Assembly (NCBI RefSeq): GCF_000818395.1 | Contig: NZ_JWJG01000028.1 | Location: 4,976,615-5,040,614, forward strand | From: Noviherbaspirillum autotrophicum | Lineage (GTDB): Bacteria; Pseudomonadota; Gammaproteobacteria; Burkholderiales; Burkholderiaceae_D | Direction of reading: 5' to 3' | DNA: 64,000 nt | Shown: piece by piece, positions 27,285 to 36,881 of the stretch | Numbering within the stretch: position 1 is the stretch's first letter | Layout of the letters: the number at the start of each line of letters is the position of its first letter | Notes under the pieces: model-generated | Database searches by the model: none | What the model saw: the letters and a program-made list of their open reading frames with translations, nothing else | What the model was told of the DNA's origin: nothing | Position numbers and translations under genes: made by a program

Positions 27285-27681
27285 CGCCGACAAGGCCGTC
27301 TCATGCGCCGATTCCTGTGCGAATGCAGGCGGCCGTATTGACCGCAAGCGGCGACAGGCCGTCCTGGCGAGCGCGATCGCGTGCACGTTGCCGATGTTGG
27401 CTACTCCTTGCACCTCCGCGCCTGAGCTCGTGCTGGCGGCCGACGCATCCGGCGCCGGTGCAGTGCGTGTGCGCGAGGCCATTGCGTTTATCCAGCGGCG
27501 GTACGAGCAGAAGATCCCCGTGGTGTACAAGCCTGTGTCACTGCTGCAGCGCCAGTTCTGCCTCGGGTATAGCGCAGCACTCGCGCTGGCCGGCGAACTG
27601 GAGCGACTGCAGTTCTGGCAAATTCGCGTGCAACCGTCCGGTCGCCTGGCAATGCTGAATCAGGGATACCTCGACACTTAA
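27265..27681 (+). CDS. Possibly exported small orphan protein
   Basis: 138 aa. After a Cys-rich, charged start it has RKRRQAVLASAIACTLPMLA, an Arg-rich patch plus hydrophobic run that could be a late signal or anchor. GAAAGGAGAACCCG lies before ATG 27265. The remainder contains VREAIAFIQRRYEQKIPVVY. Unknown function. Confidence 0.5.
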   Translation: MKTPTHSADKAVSCADSCANAGGRIDRKRRQAVLASAIACTLPMLATPCTSAPELVLAADASGAGAVRVREAIAFIQRRYEQKIPVVYKPVSLLQRQFCLGYSAALALAGELERLQFWQIRVQPSGRLAMLNQGYLDT

Positions 27682-27758
27682 CTTCGCGTCATGAATTGAC
27701 GCCAATCGCCCGTATCCTCCCCTCGTTGTCCACAATGACTTTCGAGGGAGGAACGACC

Positions 27759-28409
27759 ATGCATGACGACAAGCGCGACGACCTGCACCCGCTGGCATGG
27801 CTTTTTCGCATTTGGCGCTTTTATTTCACGCTGTTCCAGATTGCCGCCACGTTCGTGTGCATTCTGCTTGTGTTCTGGGGCGTGTATGCGAACCGGAAAA
27901 AAGCAATCGAAAACAAGAACACGATTCAGGGGCCGTTCTGGTATATCCGCTTTCTCTCCTGTTGCGTCGGTGCCTACGCCATCATTTTCGGCGTGCTGCT
28001 GTTCATTCACGCGCATGTTGTCCCCCTGCCGATACTGGACTACTGGCCGCTCACGACCATGCTCTGGGCCGACGACAGCTGGTATGGCCAGCGCGGCCAC
28101 GCCAACGCGATCTGGGGCGAACCGTTGACCCTCGCGGTGCTGGCCGGGCTGATCCGTCTGTCATCGCGCATCTACGGCACTTACGACGACCAGCTTGGCA
28201 TCTTCAGCGCCAGTGAGTTTGCAATCCGGCGGCGGCTGGACCGTGAGATTCTGCGCCTGCAGATGCTGCACCCGGAAAACAACGGACGCTTTTGGGAACT
28301 ACCCGATGCGGAACGCAAACGGCAGCGTCAGGAATGGAAGAACAAGTATGGCCAGGAATACGAGCTGCTGCTTCGCAGCCGCCATTGCCATTTCGGCGAC
28401 GGACAATAG
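27759..28409 (+). CDS. Membrane protein of unknown function
   Basis: 216 aa with three hydrophobic segments (about 25-45, 70-92 and 125-140) and a charged cytoplasmic C-terminal half (RLDREILRLQMLHPENNGRF). GGGAGGAACGACC immediately precedes ATG 27759, which fixes the start. No transporter or enzyme motif. Confidence 0.6.
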   Translation: MHDDKRDDLHPLAWLFRIWRFYFTLFQIAATFVCILLVFWGVYANRKKAIENKNTIQGPFWYIRFLSCCVGAYAIIFGVLLFIHAHVVPLPILDYWPLTTMLWADDSWYGQRGHANAIWGEPLTLAVLAGLIRLSSRIYGTYDDQLGIFSASEFAIRRRLDREILRLQMLHPENNGRFWELPDAERKRQRQEWKNKYGQEYELLLRSRHCHFGDGQ

Positions 28410-28476
28410 CCACAGCCCAGAAGCGTCTAGCCGCACCGGATGCGCGCCAGCGCACGCCCCTCCCAATGACAGGAGC

Positions 28477-28689
28477 ATGATGATGTCAAACGTAGAAAAT
28501 TGTTTCACCGCCAAACATGGCGACGTGCCTGACGCACTGGAATGCACGGAGAACGCCGAAGTGATTTCTCCGGGCAGTGTCATGCTTGGACCGTGCACGC
28601 CATTGCACATGGATGACGCACAGCTCGAGGCCGAGTTTGCCTACATCGTGAAGTGTTACGCGGCGCGAGAGAAAACAGCCGCGCCGTAA
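28477..28689 (+). CDS. Small acidic orphan protein
   Basis: 70 aa starting MMMSNVENCFTAKHGD; acidic, with four Cys residues (in ENCFT, LECTE, GPCTP and VKCYA). ACAGGAGC precedes the ATG run at 28477. Nothing recognised. Confidence 0.45.
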   Translation: MMMSNVENCFTAKHGDVPDALECTENAEVISPGSVMLGPCTPLHMDDAQLEAEFAYIVKCYAAREKTAAP

Positions 28690-28759
28690 ACAATGCCGCG
28701 CGCGCAGCTTATCCCGCGCCCGCGCATGCCAGACGCACCCGTTCCTGAAAGGATTTTTT

Positions 28760-29431
28760 GTGAACACATCCACGTCGCCCGCACAACTGTTTCGCGAAGT
28801 ATTGGATATCCAGGCGCTCATGCGCGACATCTTTGCCGCCCCGGACGTCGTGGTGAAGCATTGGCCTACGTACTACCGGCTCTATCTGCAGACCGACGAC
28901 CTGATCGCGCTTATCAGAGAGGCGGCACAGTGGCTGTCGGGCGGCTTTGCGCACGACAGGCGCGATGTGCGCAATCGACAGATCGAGTCTGCGAACACTT
29001 GTTTCAAGCACCTCACCACGTGCCTGAAGGCTGTCGTCGACCTCCTACGGCATATGCAAAGCTTCGCACTCGTGTCGGTTGCGGACAGACGGGTCATGCA
29101 TTGCTTCCGTGCGCATTTCCAAGCCAAAAGCGCGTGGTATCTCGAATTTCATGAACGCTACTGCGCCGGCAGAATCTCACCCGACGGCACCGGCCTTGAA
29201 CGAACCGCGTTGCTCATGGATGCGCATCCGACCGACCGGCTGCCAGACCTTGATGAGAAAGAGTTGGTGCAGCTTCAAATCTTTGATTTAACGAACGCAA
29301 CAATAAGAACGGAGATGGCCGCGGCGACCAACAGCGTAGCCGATCGGCTCGTCGAAGCCTACCGCATACTGGGCGCGCATTTCGTGAAGCAATGCACGAT
29401 CGAGGATCTGCTTCATCCGTCGTCGTATTAG
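28760..29431 (+). CDS. Helical orphan protein
   Basis: 223 aa, starts with GTG 28760 behind GAAAGGATTTTTT. Mostly helical, with heptad-like stretches (HLTTCLKAVVDLLRHMQSFA). No signal peptide and no motif known to me. Sixth gene in the plus-strand run. Confidence 0.55.
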   Translation: MNTSTSPAQLFREVLDIQALMRDIFAAPDVVVKHWPTYYRLYLQTDDLIALIREAAQWLSGGFAHDRRDVRNRQIESANTCFKHLTTCLKAVVDLLRHMQSFALVSVADRRVMHCFRAHFQAKSAWYLEFHERYCAGRISPDGTGLERTALLMDAHPTDRLPDLDEKELVQLQIFDLTNATIRTEMAAATNSVADRLVEAYRILGAHFVKQCTIEDLLHPSSY

Positions 29432-29724
29432 CGCGGCCAGGTCGCGCCAAGATATTGGCCATCCAAGGCCGCCAAATACCAACCGGAACCAGTCAGGACG
29501 GGCCGAGGCACTCAAGGAGTGTTGGTCGGAAGATGGATCAAACGGTAGAAGCAGCCAAGCGGCATCTAGCTTCCTTGCCAAACCAACACTTGCATGGCAT
29601 ACAATCCCCGTAACCAACGCCAGAGATCGCGGTTCAGTCCAACGGCGTTTATCTGTCGCCTCGACTGCGCCGCTTGGCTTGCGCTACTGGGGCGACAGAT
29701 AATTTCTATTCGTTAGGTGTCAGG

Positions 29725-29970
29725 ATGGGTACGGACGTCAAATCACTTTTGAGCATAATGAAAGTGCGCCGGTCCATGCAAGAGGACGGGATTACAAGGC
29801 CGTCCCCCACAGTGGTTCAGGCGACAAGAAAGCTCGTCGAACGATTAGCCACCTTGTCGCCTGACGAGCAAATCGAGATTGAATACACGAATCCTCCATT
29901 GTATGTCCGGTACATCAGACACAGCACAGGCGAGATCCTTGCGGAGATTCGACAGCATGATGCCGCGTAG
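29725..29970 (+). CDS. Small orphan protein
   Basis: 81 aa. N-terminal basic helix, then a helix RPSPTVVQATRKLVERLATL and a beta-hairpin-like end (IEIEYTNPPLYVRYIRHS). Could be a small antitoxin-like or regulatory protein, but no partner gene is adjacent. The ATG at 29725 follows GTCAGG. Confidence 0.45.
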   Translation: MGTDVKSLLSIMKVRRSMQEDGITRPSPTVVQATRKLVERLATLSPDEQIEIEYTNPPLYVRYIRHSTGEILAEIRQHDAA

Positions 29971-30472
29971 CTCGCAATTGAACAGGGACGAAACCGTACG
30001 CCCATTAAGCGGACGTTGAACGACCGCTTTTTGACTTGCCGAAAGACAGCCTTGGGTCGGGCCCGGTAGTTCACATCCGAAATTCGAACGACAGAAAGTG
30101 AACTTCAAGCTGTCATTCGGGAAGACGGAGTATTCGTTCGGGCGAGGCCAATAGCGGAATGTTCCTCAGTAAACTGATGAACCGCCTTTCAAAAGAAAGA
30201 AATGCCCTGAGCTTGGCGCAGGTCGGAATCCCCGGTTGGGGCCGCGCCGCGCCGCGCAACACCAGCCGACGAGGGAATGGGTGAATGCCTAACGCATCGA
30301 ACCGACATCGACGAACGTTGGCCGTCAGACCCGGTCAGTTTCTGCCGTACGTCGGCCGTTTCATGCATGGAAACAAATCCTTACTTTATTGGTTTTGACG
30401 CAATAACTCGGTTTCCACTACGCTCCAATACTTCCAAGATTTACGAACCATCAGAGCATCCCGGGAATACCC
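29971..30472. other. Intergenic stretch without a gene
   Basis: About 500 bases. An inverted repeat, AAGCGG-x-CGTT / AACG-x-CCGCTT, lies near 30007-30030; otherwise nothing is recognisable. Confidence 0.4.
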
Positions 30473-31015
30473 ATGCGTTGCGTCACTTTTCTCCTTGTCT
30501 GCTGTCTGGTCGGCAGCGCGCACAGTGCCGATCTGTCCTCCTCCGAGGCCGGCACTGACCAACCTGCCGCTGACATGAGCGGGCCGACGTATGAGGTCAC
30601 GGCGCGCGCTCTCGCGCTAGTTGGAAGCAAATACCGCTTCGGAGGCATGTCTCCGCGGCGTGGCTTTGACTGCAGCGGCTTGGTGGACTACGTCTTCCAC
30701 GACACGGCAGCACAGGAGCTGCCGCGCACCGCGGCCGGGATCAGTCAGGTGGGAAAGAAAGTTGACATCGACCAGCTGCAACCGGGCGACCTGGTGTTCT
30801 TCAACACATTGCGGCGTGCATTCTCCCACGTCGGTATCTACTTGGGCGGCAACAAGTTCATCCATGCACCCCGATCGGGCGCGAAGGTGCGCGTGGAGGC
30901 GTTGGACCTGGCTTACTGGAAGAACCGATTCAACGGTGCGCGCAGGATACTGAGCTTTAAGCCGCCAACGCAGCTCGCCAATGTCGATGATCGGGTGACG
31001 ATGTATCTTTTTTAG
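30473..31015 (+). CDS. NlpC/P60 family cell-wall peptidase
   Basis: 180 aa, exported: signal peptide MRCVTFLLVCCLVGSAHSA. The catalytic Cys67 in FDCSGLV, His119 in SHVGIYLGG and His131 in FIHAPRSG make up the C40 peptidase triad. The family cuts peptide bonds in peptidoglycan stem peptides (gamma-D-glutamyl-meso-DAP type). No SH3 or LysM targeting domain, so it is a minimal enzyme. It is the only recognisable enzyme in a run of genes for exported proteins, and could be a housekeeping-type hydrolase or a secreted effector. Confidence 0.9.
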   Translation: MRCVTFLLVCCLVGSAHSADLSSSEAGTDQPAADMSGPTYEVTARALALVGSKYRFGGMSPRRGFDCSGLVDYVFHDTAAQELPRTAAGISQVGKKVDIDQLQPGDLVFFNTLRRAFSHVGIYLGGNKFIHAPRSGAKVRVEALDLAYWKNRFNGARRILSFKPPTQLANVDDRVTMYLF

Positions 31016-31800
31016 CGTGCCTCGCCGTGGCGTCACCAGCGTGGTGGCGACGCTTCCCTTGATAAAGATGGAAGAGATACCGCAGGCGTGGAACCGGCAG
31101 CTGCAGGTGCCGCGCATGCCAGATGATCGGCAGGGCGCCAGGGCTCAATGGTTGAGGTTCGCCACGTAGTCAGGGGACACCAAGTACTTTGGTCTGAAAT
31201 TTGCCGCAAATCAGACACTTGAGACGAGAGAGAAACCGTCTGGGCCCGGCCAATTTCCAGACGTTTCCCCCTCCACATATTCGGTATTACTCCGACAACT
31301 TGTTAATAGCCGAGAGCTAAGTTTGGGTGTCATGTTCTCTGCTGTATTTCCCATTTATTAACGTCTTTAAATCTGGTGATTGTTCCAATTCGTCGATTTG
31401 GTGCTGTATCGAGCCTAGTCAGTGGCTGCGCATAACGAGCTACTTGCCCTACGCCGGCCTCCACGCGATTGAGTTAATGAAGCTGCCAACGCACGACGCC
31501 GAGCCAGCAGTGTTTTCCCTAGCAGCTCCCGCTGCTGGGCGTTGAGTTGGCGCGCTTGTAGGCGCCTGTGGCAACCGCAGGCCTGCACTGACTCGCTGCC
31601 GGCGAGGTGCAGCGCCGGGAGCGATCCGAGTAGGGCATGACCTCTGCTGTATCGGGAGATACGTCGCGCGTAGTACCGGGCTCGTCGGTCAAAACCCGGT
31701 GTTGGTCAGATCCCGGTAGAAAGGCCCGTCGGGAATGCCGAGAATGCCTTCGTCGACGCGCATTAAGCGTCGCCTTCGACAAACCACCGGAGATACCGTC
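31016..31800. other. Long intergenic stretch
   Basis: 785 bases with only short open frames. There is a hairpin, GTCACCA / TGGTGGC, near 31033-31050, and a GACGC / GCGTC inverted repeat near 31756-31772, shortly before the lipoprotein start. Long gaps like this recur between all genes up to 38 kb. Confidence 0.4.
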
Positions 31801-32484
31801 ATGAACGCACCGAAGACCGCCATTTCCCTTACCGCCGCACTCCTGCTTGGTACGCCCCTGTCGGGCTGCAGCTCGCTCACGCCGAGCTTTGAAACCCAGG
31901 AAGCCTATGTCGTGATCGACGGTGCCGGCCCCACCAATCCGGCTGCGATGGAAAAAGTGCTCGCTGAAGTCACCAAGGCCGTGAAGACGCAGGTGAGCTC
32001 GGTGCGCGCTTCCCGCGTAGCGCCGCCGACACCACTGCCGAAGGAGCCCGGCAGTTTTTCCGTCAGCGACATGGGAGGCGGGTCCGGCTTTGGCGCCATG
32101 ATGCAATCCCGCGGGATGGCGATACGCACCCCGCGCTGCGAAAACGCGACGCTCAACCTCAGTTCGAGCGACACGGGACTCGCCGGATACGGCCAGCAGA
32201 CCCAGTATTTTGTCTGCGTGATGCCGTATGCGGCCGGATACCGCACGGCGGTATATGCCTCCTATAGCAAGGCCAGCGGCCTGCTGTCACCGGCGACGCT
32301 TGGCGCCGACCTGGCCAGCTTGCTCGTTGGCGAAGGCAGCCAGTTCATTCCACGCCTGATGGCGGGAGTGAAGACCGCGATGGAAGCGAACCTCCACAAC
32401 GTGAAGGTCGTGCAGAGCTATATCCCGGACAGCATGGATGGCCCGATGATCAAGCAGCGCGACAAGCTGACCAGCGCGCAGTGA
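31801..32484 (+). CDS. Lipoprotein of unknown function
   Basis: 227 aa. Signal MNAPKTAISLTAALLLGTPL with lipobox LSGC (Cys22 or so), then SSLTPSFETQEAYVVIDGAG. The mature part has a Ser/Gly-rich middle (DMGGGSGFGAMMQ) and two Cys (RTPRCEN, FVCVMPY) that may pair in the periplasm. GGAGATACCGTC precedes the ATG. Predicted membrane-anchored in the periplasm or outer membrane. Confidence 0.65.
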   Translation: MNAPKTAISLTAALLLGTPLSGCSSLTPSFETQEAYVVIDGAGPTNPAAMEKVLAEVTKAVKTQVSSVRASRVAPPTPLPKEPGSFSVSDMGGGSGFGAMMQSRGMAIRTPRCENATLNLSSSDTGLAGYGQQTQYFVCVMPYAAGYRTAVYASYSKASGLLSPATLGADLASLLVGEGSQFIPRLMAGVKTAMEANLHNVKVVQSYIPDSMDGPMIKQRDKLTSAQ

Positions 32485-32811
32485 CATGCCGTGTTAGTGG
32501 GTAGGCGCCGGGCGAGTTGACGCCATGCGGCGCGTCGGCTGTCGCGTCGCCCCGAGGGCCGAGCTGCGTGTCAAGCAGAAGGCCTTTTGCCTGGTCGACC
32601 ACAATACCCCATAAATGCGGGATAGACTCCGACGGGACGAACAGGTCTAATTGCTGCCCCTCGGAAACTACGCTGATAGCCGAGACAACAACGGTCGCGC
32701 CATTACCCCAATCTCCTCGCGCTCGCCCCTGCCTTGTCATCGCAGGTGCGTTCGTCATGGCGAGGGCCAGTTCAGCGTGCCGGACGAGGTGACTTTAATG
32801 GGAAAACAACA
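32485..32811. other. Intergenic stretch without a gene
   Basis: 327 bases between two lipoprotein genes; no motif beyond short open frames. Confidence 0.4.
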
Positions 32812-33150
32812 ATGATCATCAAAAAGATATTTGCATTAGCCGGACTCACGCTGCTCGTGTCTTCCTGCGCGAAAAACGAAGTGCCTGGCCAAAGCGTGGA
32901 AAACGGGACGTTATGCGAAGTCAGCTCCTGGCGGCACGACGATGTGGCGGCCAAGTGCAAGCCCGGGCAGAAGGTAGGGTATTTCCCGGAGACATTCGGC
33001 AATGAACAGATCCCCGTCATCTTCGCCGCCGTCAACTGCGACCTGCGCTACACGGTGGCACTGACGAACGGTGCGGTGACCTGCATTTATGGCCCGATCA
33101 CCCCGAGCAAAGCCGATAGTGCCGACGGTGCTTCCGCTGACAAACACTAA
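32812..33150 (+). CDS. Small lipoprotein
   Basis: 112 aa. Signal MIIKKIFALAGLTLLVSSCA with lipobox VSSC (Cys19). Four further Cys in the mature part (GTLCEVSS, AAKCKPGQ, VNCDLRY, VTCIYGP) suggest two disulfides. The pattern GTLCEVSSW ... YFPETFGNEQIP is unfamiliar to me. Function unknown. Confidence 0.65.
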   Translation: MIIKKIFALAGLTLLVSSCAKNEVPGQSVENGTLCEVSSWRHDDVAAKCKPGQKVGYFPETFGNEQIPVIFAAVNCDLRYTVALTNGAVTCIYGPITPSKADSADGASADKH

Positions 33151-33311
33151 TTTCCACGAAATTGGTACTGCCGCTCCCTCTTAGTCCGAGAGACACAGTC
33201 GCCGGCTCGAACATCCGGAGTTAAGCAGGACAACCCAGAATCTGTCGTATGAAATACAACGCCAGGAAATTTTATTCACCACTTCAATCCGCTCATAAGA
33301 GATACACACAA

Positions 33312-33779
33312 ATGAAATTTAGTAAAAAAGTCGTCATTGGCCTCATGCTCGCAGCGTTGTCTCAATTGGCAACCGCCGCTGACAAAGTCGCGGTTACAGT
33401 CCGGGTACTTACTATTAACGGGGCAGAGCCTAATTCTCGTCTGACTGTAAGCAGAATAAAAAAGGTGGCCGCCGACGCGTTGGCCAGATCAGGATACGAG
33501 GCGGTAGATTCGATAAATAAAGCAACTGCCGGTATGAATCTCGTCATCAATGTTCATTCTGGCATTCACAATCAGCCGTCCCTGACGGTAAGTTCATATA
33601 CTGTATCTACCTCCCTCTGGTCTGCGGGTAAAAGCGAGATCTCGGATACGAAACAAGTTGCCATGAGTACAGCTGCCTCTACGGGACTTTACTCCGGCAG
33701 TGCAGAACGCGTCTTGTCAGCATCGACGACGAACGCTGAAAAGGCAGTCGTCGATTACATCGCCTCAACATTTAAATGA
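33312..33779 (+). CDS. Secreted protein of unknown function
   Basis: 155 aa. Signal peptide MKFSKKVVIGLMLAALSQLA ending TAA. The mature part VAVTVRVLTINGAEPNSRLT, then a helix KKVAADALARSGYEAVDS and Ser/Thr-rich text, looks like a small alpha/beta periplasmic protein. ATG 33312 was chosen over an upstream in-frame ATG (33249) because it starts the signal peptide. Lower GC than its neighbours. Confidence 0.6.
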   Translation: MKFSKKVVIGLMLAALSQLATAADKVAVTVRVLTINGAEPNSRLTVSRIKKVAADALARSGYEAVDSINKATAGMNLVINVHSGIHNQPSLTVSSYTVSTSLWSAGKSEISDTKQVAMSTAASTGLYSGSAERVLSASTTNAEKAVVDYIASTFK

Positions 33780-34170
33780 TGCCCGCTCATAAAGCGTAAC
33801 TACACCGCAATCTTCCATTGCTCTGATTCTCGGCCAGCCTTTACAGGCCAGAGCAGAGAAAGTTGTTATGCACCACGCTGCCCTTCTCGAAGCCTGCCTG
33901 CCGACCCGCCGTGCATCTCGCTGATGTCGAAGCACGCAGGCACAACAACCAGGGTATGCCTGACTAGACATCACTGAAACGCCCGGCTCAATAAGCGACG
34001 ACCGAACTGTAGCCGGGAGTGGCGGCCTTTACGCGGACGAACCAGCCGAATCCGGATTACCCGCTTGCTAACCAGGCATCGTCGCACAGTCCCGGTGCGC
34101 GTCCCATGGCAGACCGGATCATCAAGGTTCGTTTTGTACCATTGCGCGCGATCGAATAGAAAAAGTCCCA
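33780..34170. other. Intergenic stretch without a gene
   Basis: 391 bases; no recognisable feature. Confidence 0.4.
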
Positions 34171-35091
34171 ATGACCATGAATGCAATTCGACAAAAGAAC
34201 TTCAATGAGTTCACTCGATTCGCACTGAGCAATGCCCCGGCGCTGCGCAAAGGCGTGGAGATTGCGTCCGGGCGCCTGGTAGCATTTTTCCGACGGGGCG
34301 AAACGACGCTGAACGAGAACGAAATCGCGTGGGTCCGTGAAAGCGTCCAGTCGCACGTTGACAGACTTGGTTTAGCGGAGGCGCCAAAGCCGCTGTGCAC
34401 CGGAGACCTGATCGAGGTTCTCGGCCGGCTGCCATGGAACACACCGGTGCTGTATCAGCGCCTGGACGACCGGTTTGTCGACGAACTGGGCTGGGAGATC
34501 GAGTCCCTGGCGTGGGATGGCGGAGAAATGTATCTCCACTACTTCCCCGCATTCGGCTACCACATCGCGCATGACGCCGAAGGCAATGTCGCCTTCTGCA
34601 TCGACTTGATGAGCCCGAGTGCGGCGCGGGCGATCGTGCGGCAACCGCTTGCCGCGTTGAGCCGCTCCGGCTACCCGCGCACCAGGGCCTTCGCGTCTCA
34701 GTATCGGGACCTGCTCGCACGGTTTGAAGGACACCCCGTAGCGCACAGCGATGCGTGCAGGTCCGGCGAAGCATTCTTTGACGGGTCGGGGGTGGCGAGC
34801 GGCTCCGACACTGCGCTGGCGCTGGCGGCATGCCACAACCGGGTCTTCTGGCCTGATTCAGATACGCGTGCGCTGACGACCAGCGTCCTGCTCCGCAGCT
34901 GCCAGGGGTTGGCGCCCGACACCGCCGTGTATTGCCAGCGTGAAGCGGATCAAAGAATCGACGAGGGACACTGGCCGACGTTCACCTTGTCATGGGAAGA
35001 CGGTCAGGGGCAATTTCTGGACGCCTATGACTGCCAGATGCCGAAGAACTCGGTTGGAAAGACGGTCCTCAGCATCAATAGCGTATGGTAG
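34171..35091 (+). CDS. Orphan protein with an internal duplication
   Basis: 306 aa, no signal peptide. A unit of about 55 residues occurs twice, at roughly 75-130 and 234-290. Both contain L-x-T, T-x-V followed by QR, D-x-R-x-DE, and W with an L-x-W-x-x-G ending (for example TPVLYQRLDDRFVDELGW and TAVYCQREADQRIDEGHW). The N-terminal 70 residues are helical. Alternative start at 34177. No known family. Confidence 0.6.
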   Translation: MTMNAIRQKNFNEFTRFALSNAPALRKGVEIASGRLVAFFRRGETTLNENEIAWVRESVQSHVDRLGLAEAPKPLCTGDLIEVLGRLPWNTPVLYQRLDDRFVDELGWEIESLAWDGGEMYLHYFPAFGYHIAHDAEGNVAFCIDLMSPSAARAIVRQPLAALSRSGYPRTRAFASQYRDLLARFEGHPVAHSDACRSGEAFFDGSGVASGSDTALALAACHNRVFWPDSDTRALTTSVLLRSCQGLAPDTAVYCQREADQRIDEGHWPTFTLSWEDGQGQFLDAYDCQMPKNSVGKTVLSINSVW

Positions 35092-35443
35092 CGGACAGAA
35101 TTGCCTGCCCACCGCGACTTCTCTCCTTTTGGCTTCTGTCGGCCTGCCACCGGCGGCGCGCGGTGGCCGGTAAATCCAGGCAAGCCCCGTCCGTCTTCGG
35201 CTAATGCAATGACAGCGTGCAGCTGACCTTTCCTGGCGCGCTGCGTTTCCTCGATTGATGCAGCTGCATTGAAGCTGCTGAGTCCGTTTTACTGCGCATA
35301 CGTCGGCTTCCTTCCCGGGTTTATCCCGCCTATGCCGGGACTCGTCGCAAAGCGGTCGCTCCCTGAACAATGGACGAACACAATGCTCATGTCGATGCCA
35401 CGCAGGCACGGCAGATACCAACGACGATGAAGGGAGCACGAAG
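35092..35443. other. Intergenic stretch without a gene
   Basis: 352 bases with an imperfect hairpin, TCCCGGGTTTATCCCG-type, near 35313-35340; otherwise nothing seen. Confidence 0.35.
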
Positions 35444-36067
35444 ATGAAAACACGGTTCACGATGAAGACGATGACGGCGCCCCTGGTGGCGCTGCTTACG
35501 ATGAACAGCACCGCGTCGGCGGCTTCCACCGGAGATACGCCGGTCGATGCCCCGACACGCATTGTGGTGAACTCGGGCTATCACGAGCTGGTGCAGGTTG
35601 TGCTGCAAAACGCTGCCGATAACGCGGGCAAGAATGGGGAGTCGGAGGCCTTCGTGGGCTGCATCAAAAACGTTCAAGCCGCCCATTTCGTTCCCTTGAT
35701 GGCCAAACTAGTGGCCGAGCAGATGGAGCCTGCCGAAATCGACGAGGCGGACCGCTTTTTCACGGTACCGGCGGCGCAAACGGCCAGCGCCAAGGTGGCC
35801 CGCTACCTCATCGCAGACTACCAGGAAAAAAAGGGCATGGCGCCGCACAGGCCGGCACAGGAGCTCACGCAAGATGAGCAGCAGGTCATGGACCGATTTC
35901 TCCAGACAAATGCCGGCGCAAAAATCTATGCCAAAGGGGTGTTTTTTTCGTCATCCGCGGCATTGGATGCGCTGGCACGCGAAATCCGGCAAATCTCCGC
36001 AGACTGTCGCCGCTTATCCGGCACGCAAAGGGCGATGCCTGGCCGGCCCTTTCGCTGGCCCTTGTGA
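35444..36067 (+). CDS. Exported helical protein of unknown function
   Basis: 207 aa. Signal peptide MKTRFTMKTMTAPLVALLTM to about SASAA. The mature part is helical (YHELVQVVLQNAADNAGK, FVPLMAKLVAEQMEPAEIDE) and loosely recalls DUF2059-type periplasmic proteins, though I cannot confirm that. GGGAGCACGAAG precedes the ATG. Confidence 0.6.
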   Translation: MKTRFTMKTMTAPLVALLTMNSTASAASTGDTPVDAPTRIVVNSGYHELVQVVLQNAADNAGKNGESEAFVGCIKNVQAAHFVPLMAKLVAEQMEPAEIDEADRFFTVPAAQTASAKVARYLIADYQEKKGMAPHRPAQELTQDEQQVMDRFLQTNAGAKIYAKGVFFSSSAALDALAREIRQISADCRRLSGTQRAMPGRPFRWPL

Positions 36068-36194
36068 GCAGACGTGCTCCGACGTCATGGGACGACAGGA
36101 TAAATGACATTGCGCATGGCGGATGCTGCATCGGTAAAACCACCGCGACGACCTTGCGCGTCGTATTACAAATCATTGAAGAGGAGTTAAACAA

Positions 36195-36455
36195 ATGGTG
36201 AACATTTTAGAATTGGCGTTTACGGCATTTATGCTGGCGCAGATTTTGCAGGTTGTTGCCGCCGTGCGTGAACACCGCATTGCCAAAGCAATGCCGACCT
36301 TGTCGGAGTACATCGCATCCCATCCGCAAAGTCAGACGGAGCGCGGCATCCGGTGCCATCACTGTAAGTCGGGATCCATCCACGTTTTCCACGTGAGCGG
36401 TATCGCCATACACCGGTGTAACCACTGCAATAACAAGCTCTATCGAAGCAATTAG
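36195..36455 (+). CDS. Small membrane-anchored zinc-ribbon protein
   Basis: 86 aa. N-terminal hydrophobic helix (LELAFTAFMLAQILQVVAAV) and a C-terminal zinc ribbon of two pairs, RCHHCKSGS and RCNHCNNKLYRS. The pattern with the ending CNHCxxxLYRS is familiar in small proteobacterial proteins of unknown role. GAAGAGGAGTTAAACAA gives a good ribosome site for the ATG at 36195. Confidence 0.65.
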   Translation: MVNILELAFTAFMLAQILQVVAAVREHRIAKAMPTLSEYIASHPQSQTERGIRCHHCKSGSIHVFHVSGIAIHRCNHCNNKLYRSN

Positions 36456-36881
36456 AACGTTGCATCGGCTTCGAGCACGGGGCGCGGCGCTATCGCCCGC
36501 CTTGCTTGCGCATCCGCTGAAGCAGTTTGCGCATCGCCACTGGATGCACAACACTGCTGGGATATCCGGTCAGCTCGACGCACTATGCGCCAGCGTGGGG
36601 CCGCCCTGGCCGCATAGCCAGAAAGCCGTTGACCTGATCACGTCAGCGGCGCTCGGTACGATCTATTCTCGTTTCAGTGGGGGAGCTTGCCCTCTTGAGT
36701 ATAACGCAGCCCTATGAGGTGACTGACAATAGTAATTGCCTCAAAGTAACGACAGTACATATAATCCGCTTGACCACCTGAGATCGCTGCGATTCATGCC
36801 AGTGCGGCACCGATCACCTGTTTCGGAGAGCGTGATCTTTCATTACTTACACCTCGCCTCCTCGAACTCGTCAGGATAATC
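36456..36881. other. Intergenic stretch, possible gene debris
   Basis: 426 bases. On the minus strand around 36480-36550 the reading HPVAMRKLLQRMRKQGGR ending in a stop resembles a protein C-terminus, so it may be debris of a lost gene; not identified. Confidence 0.3.
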
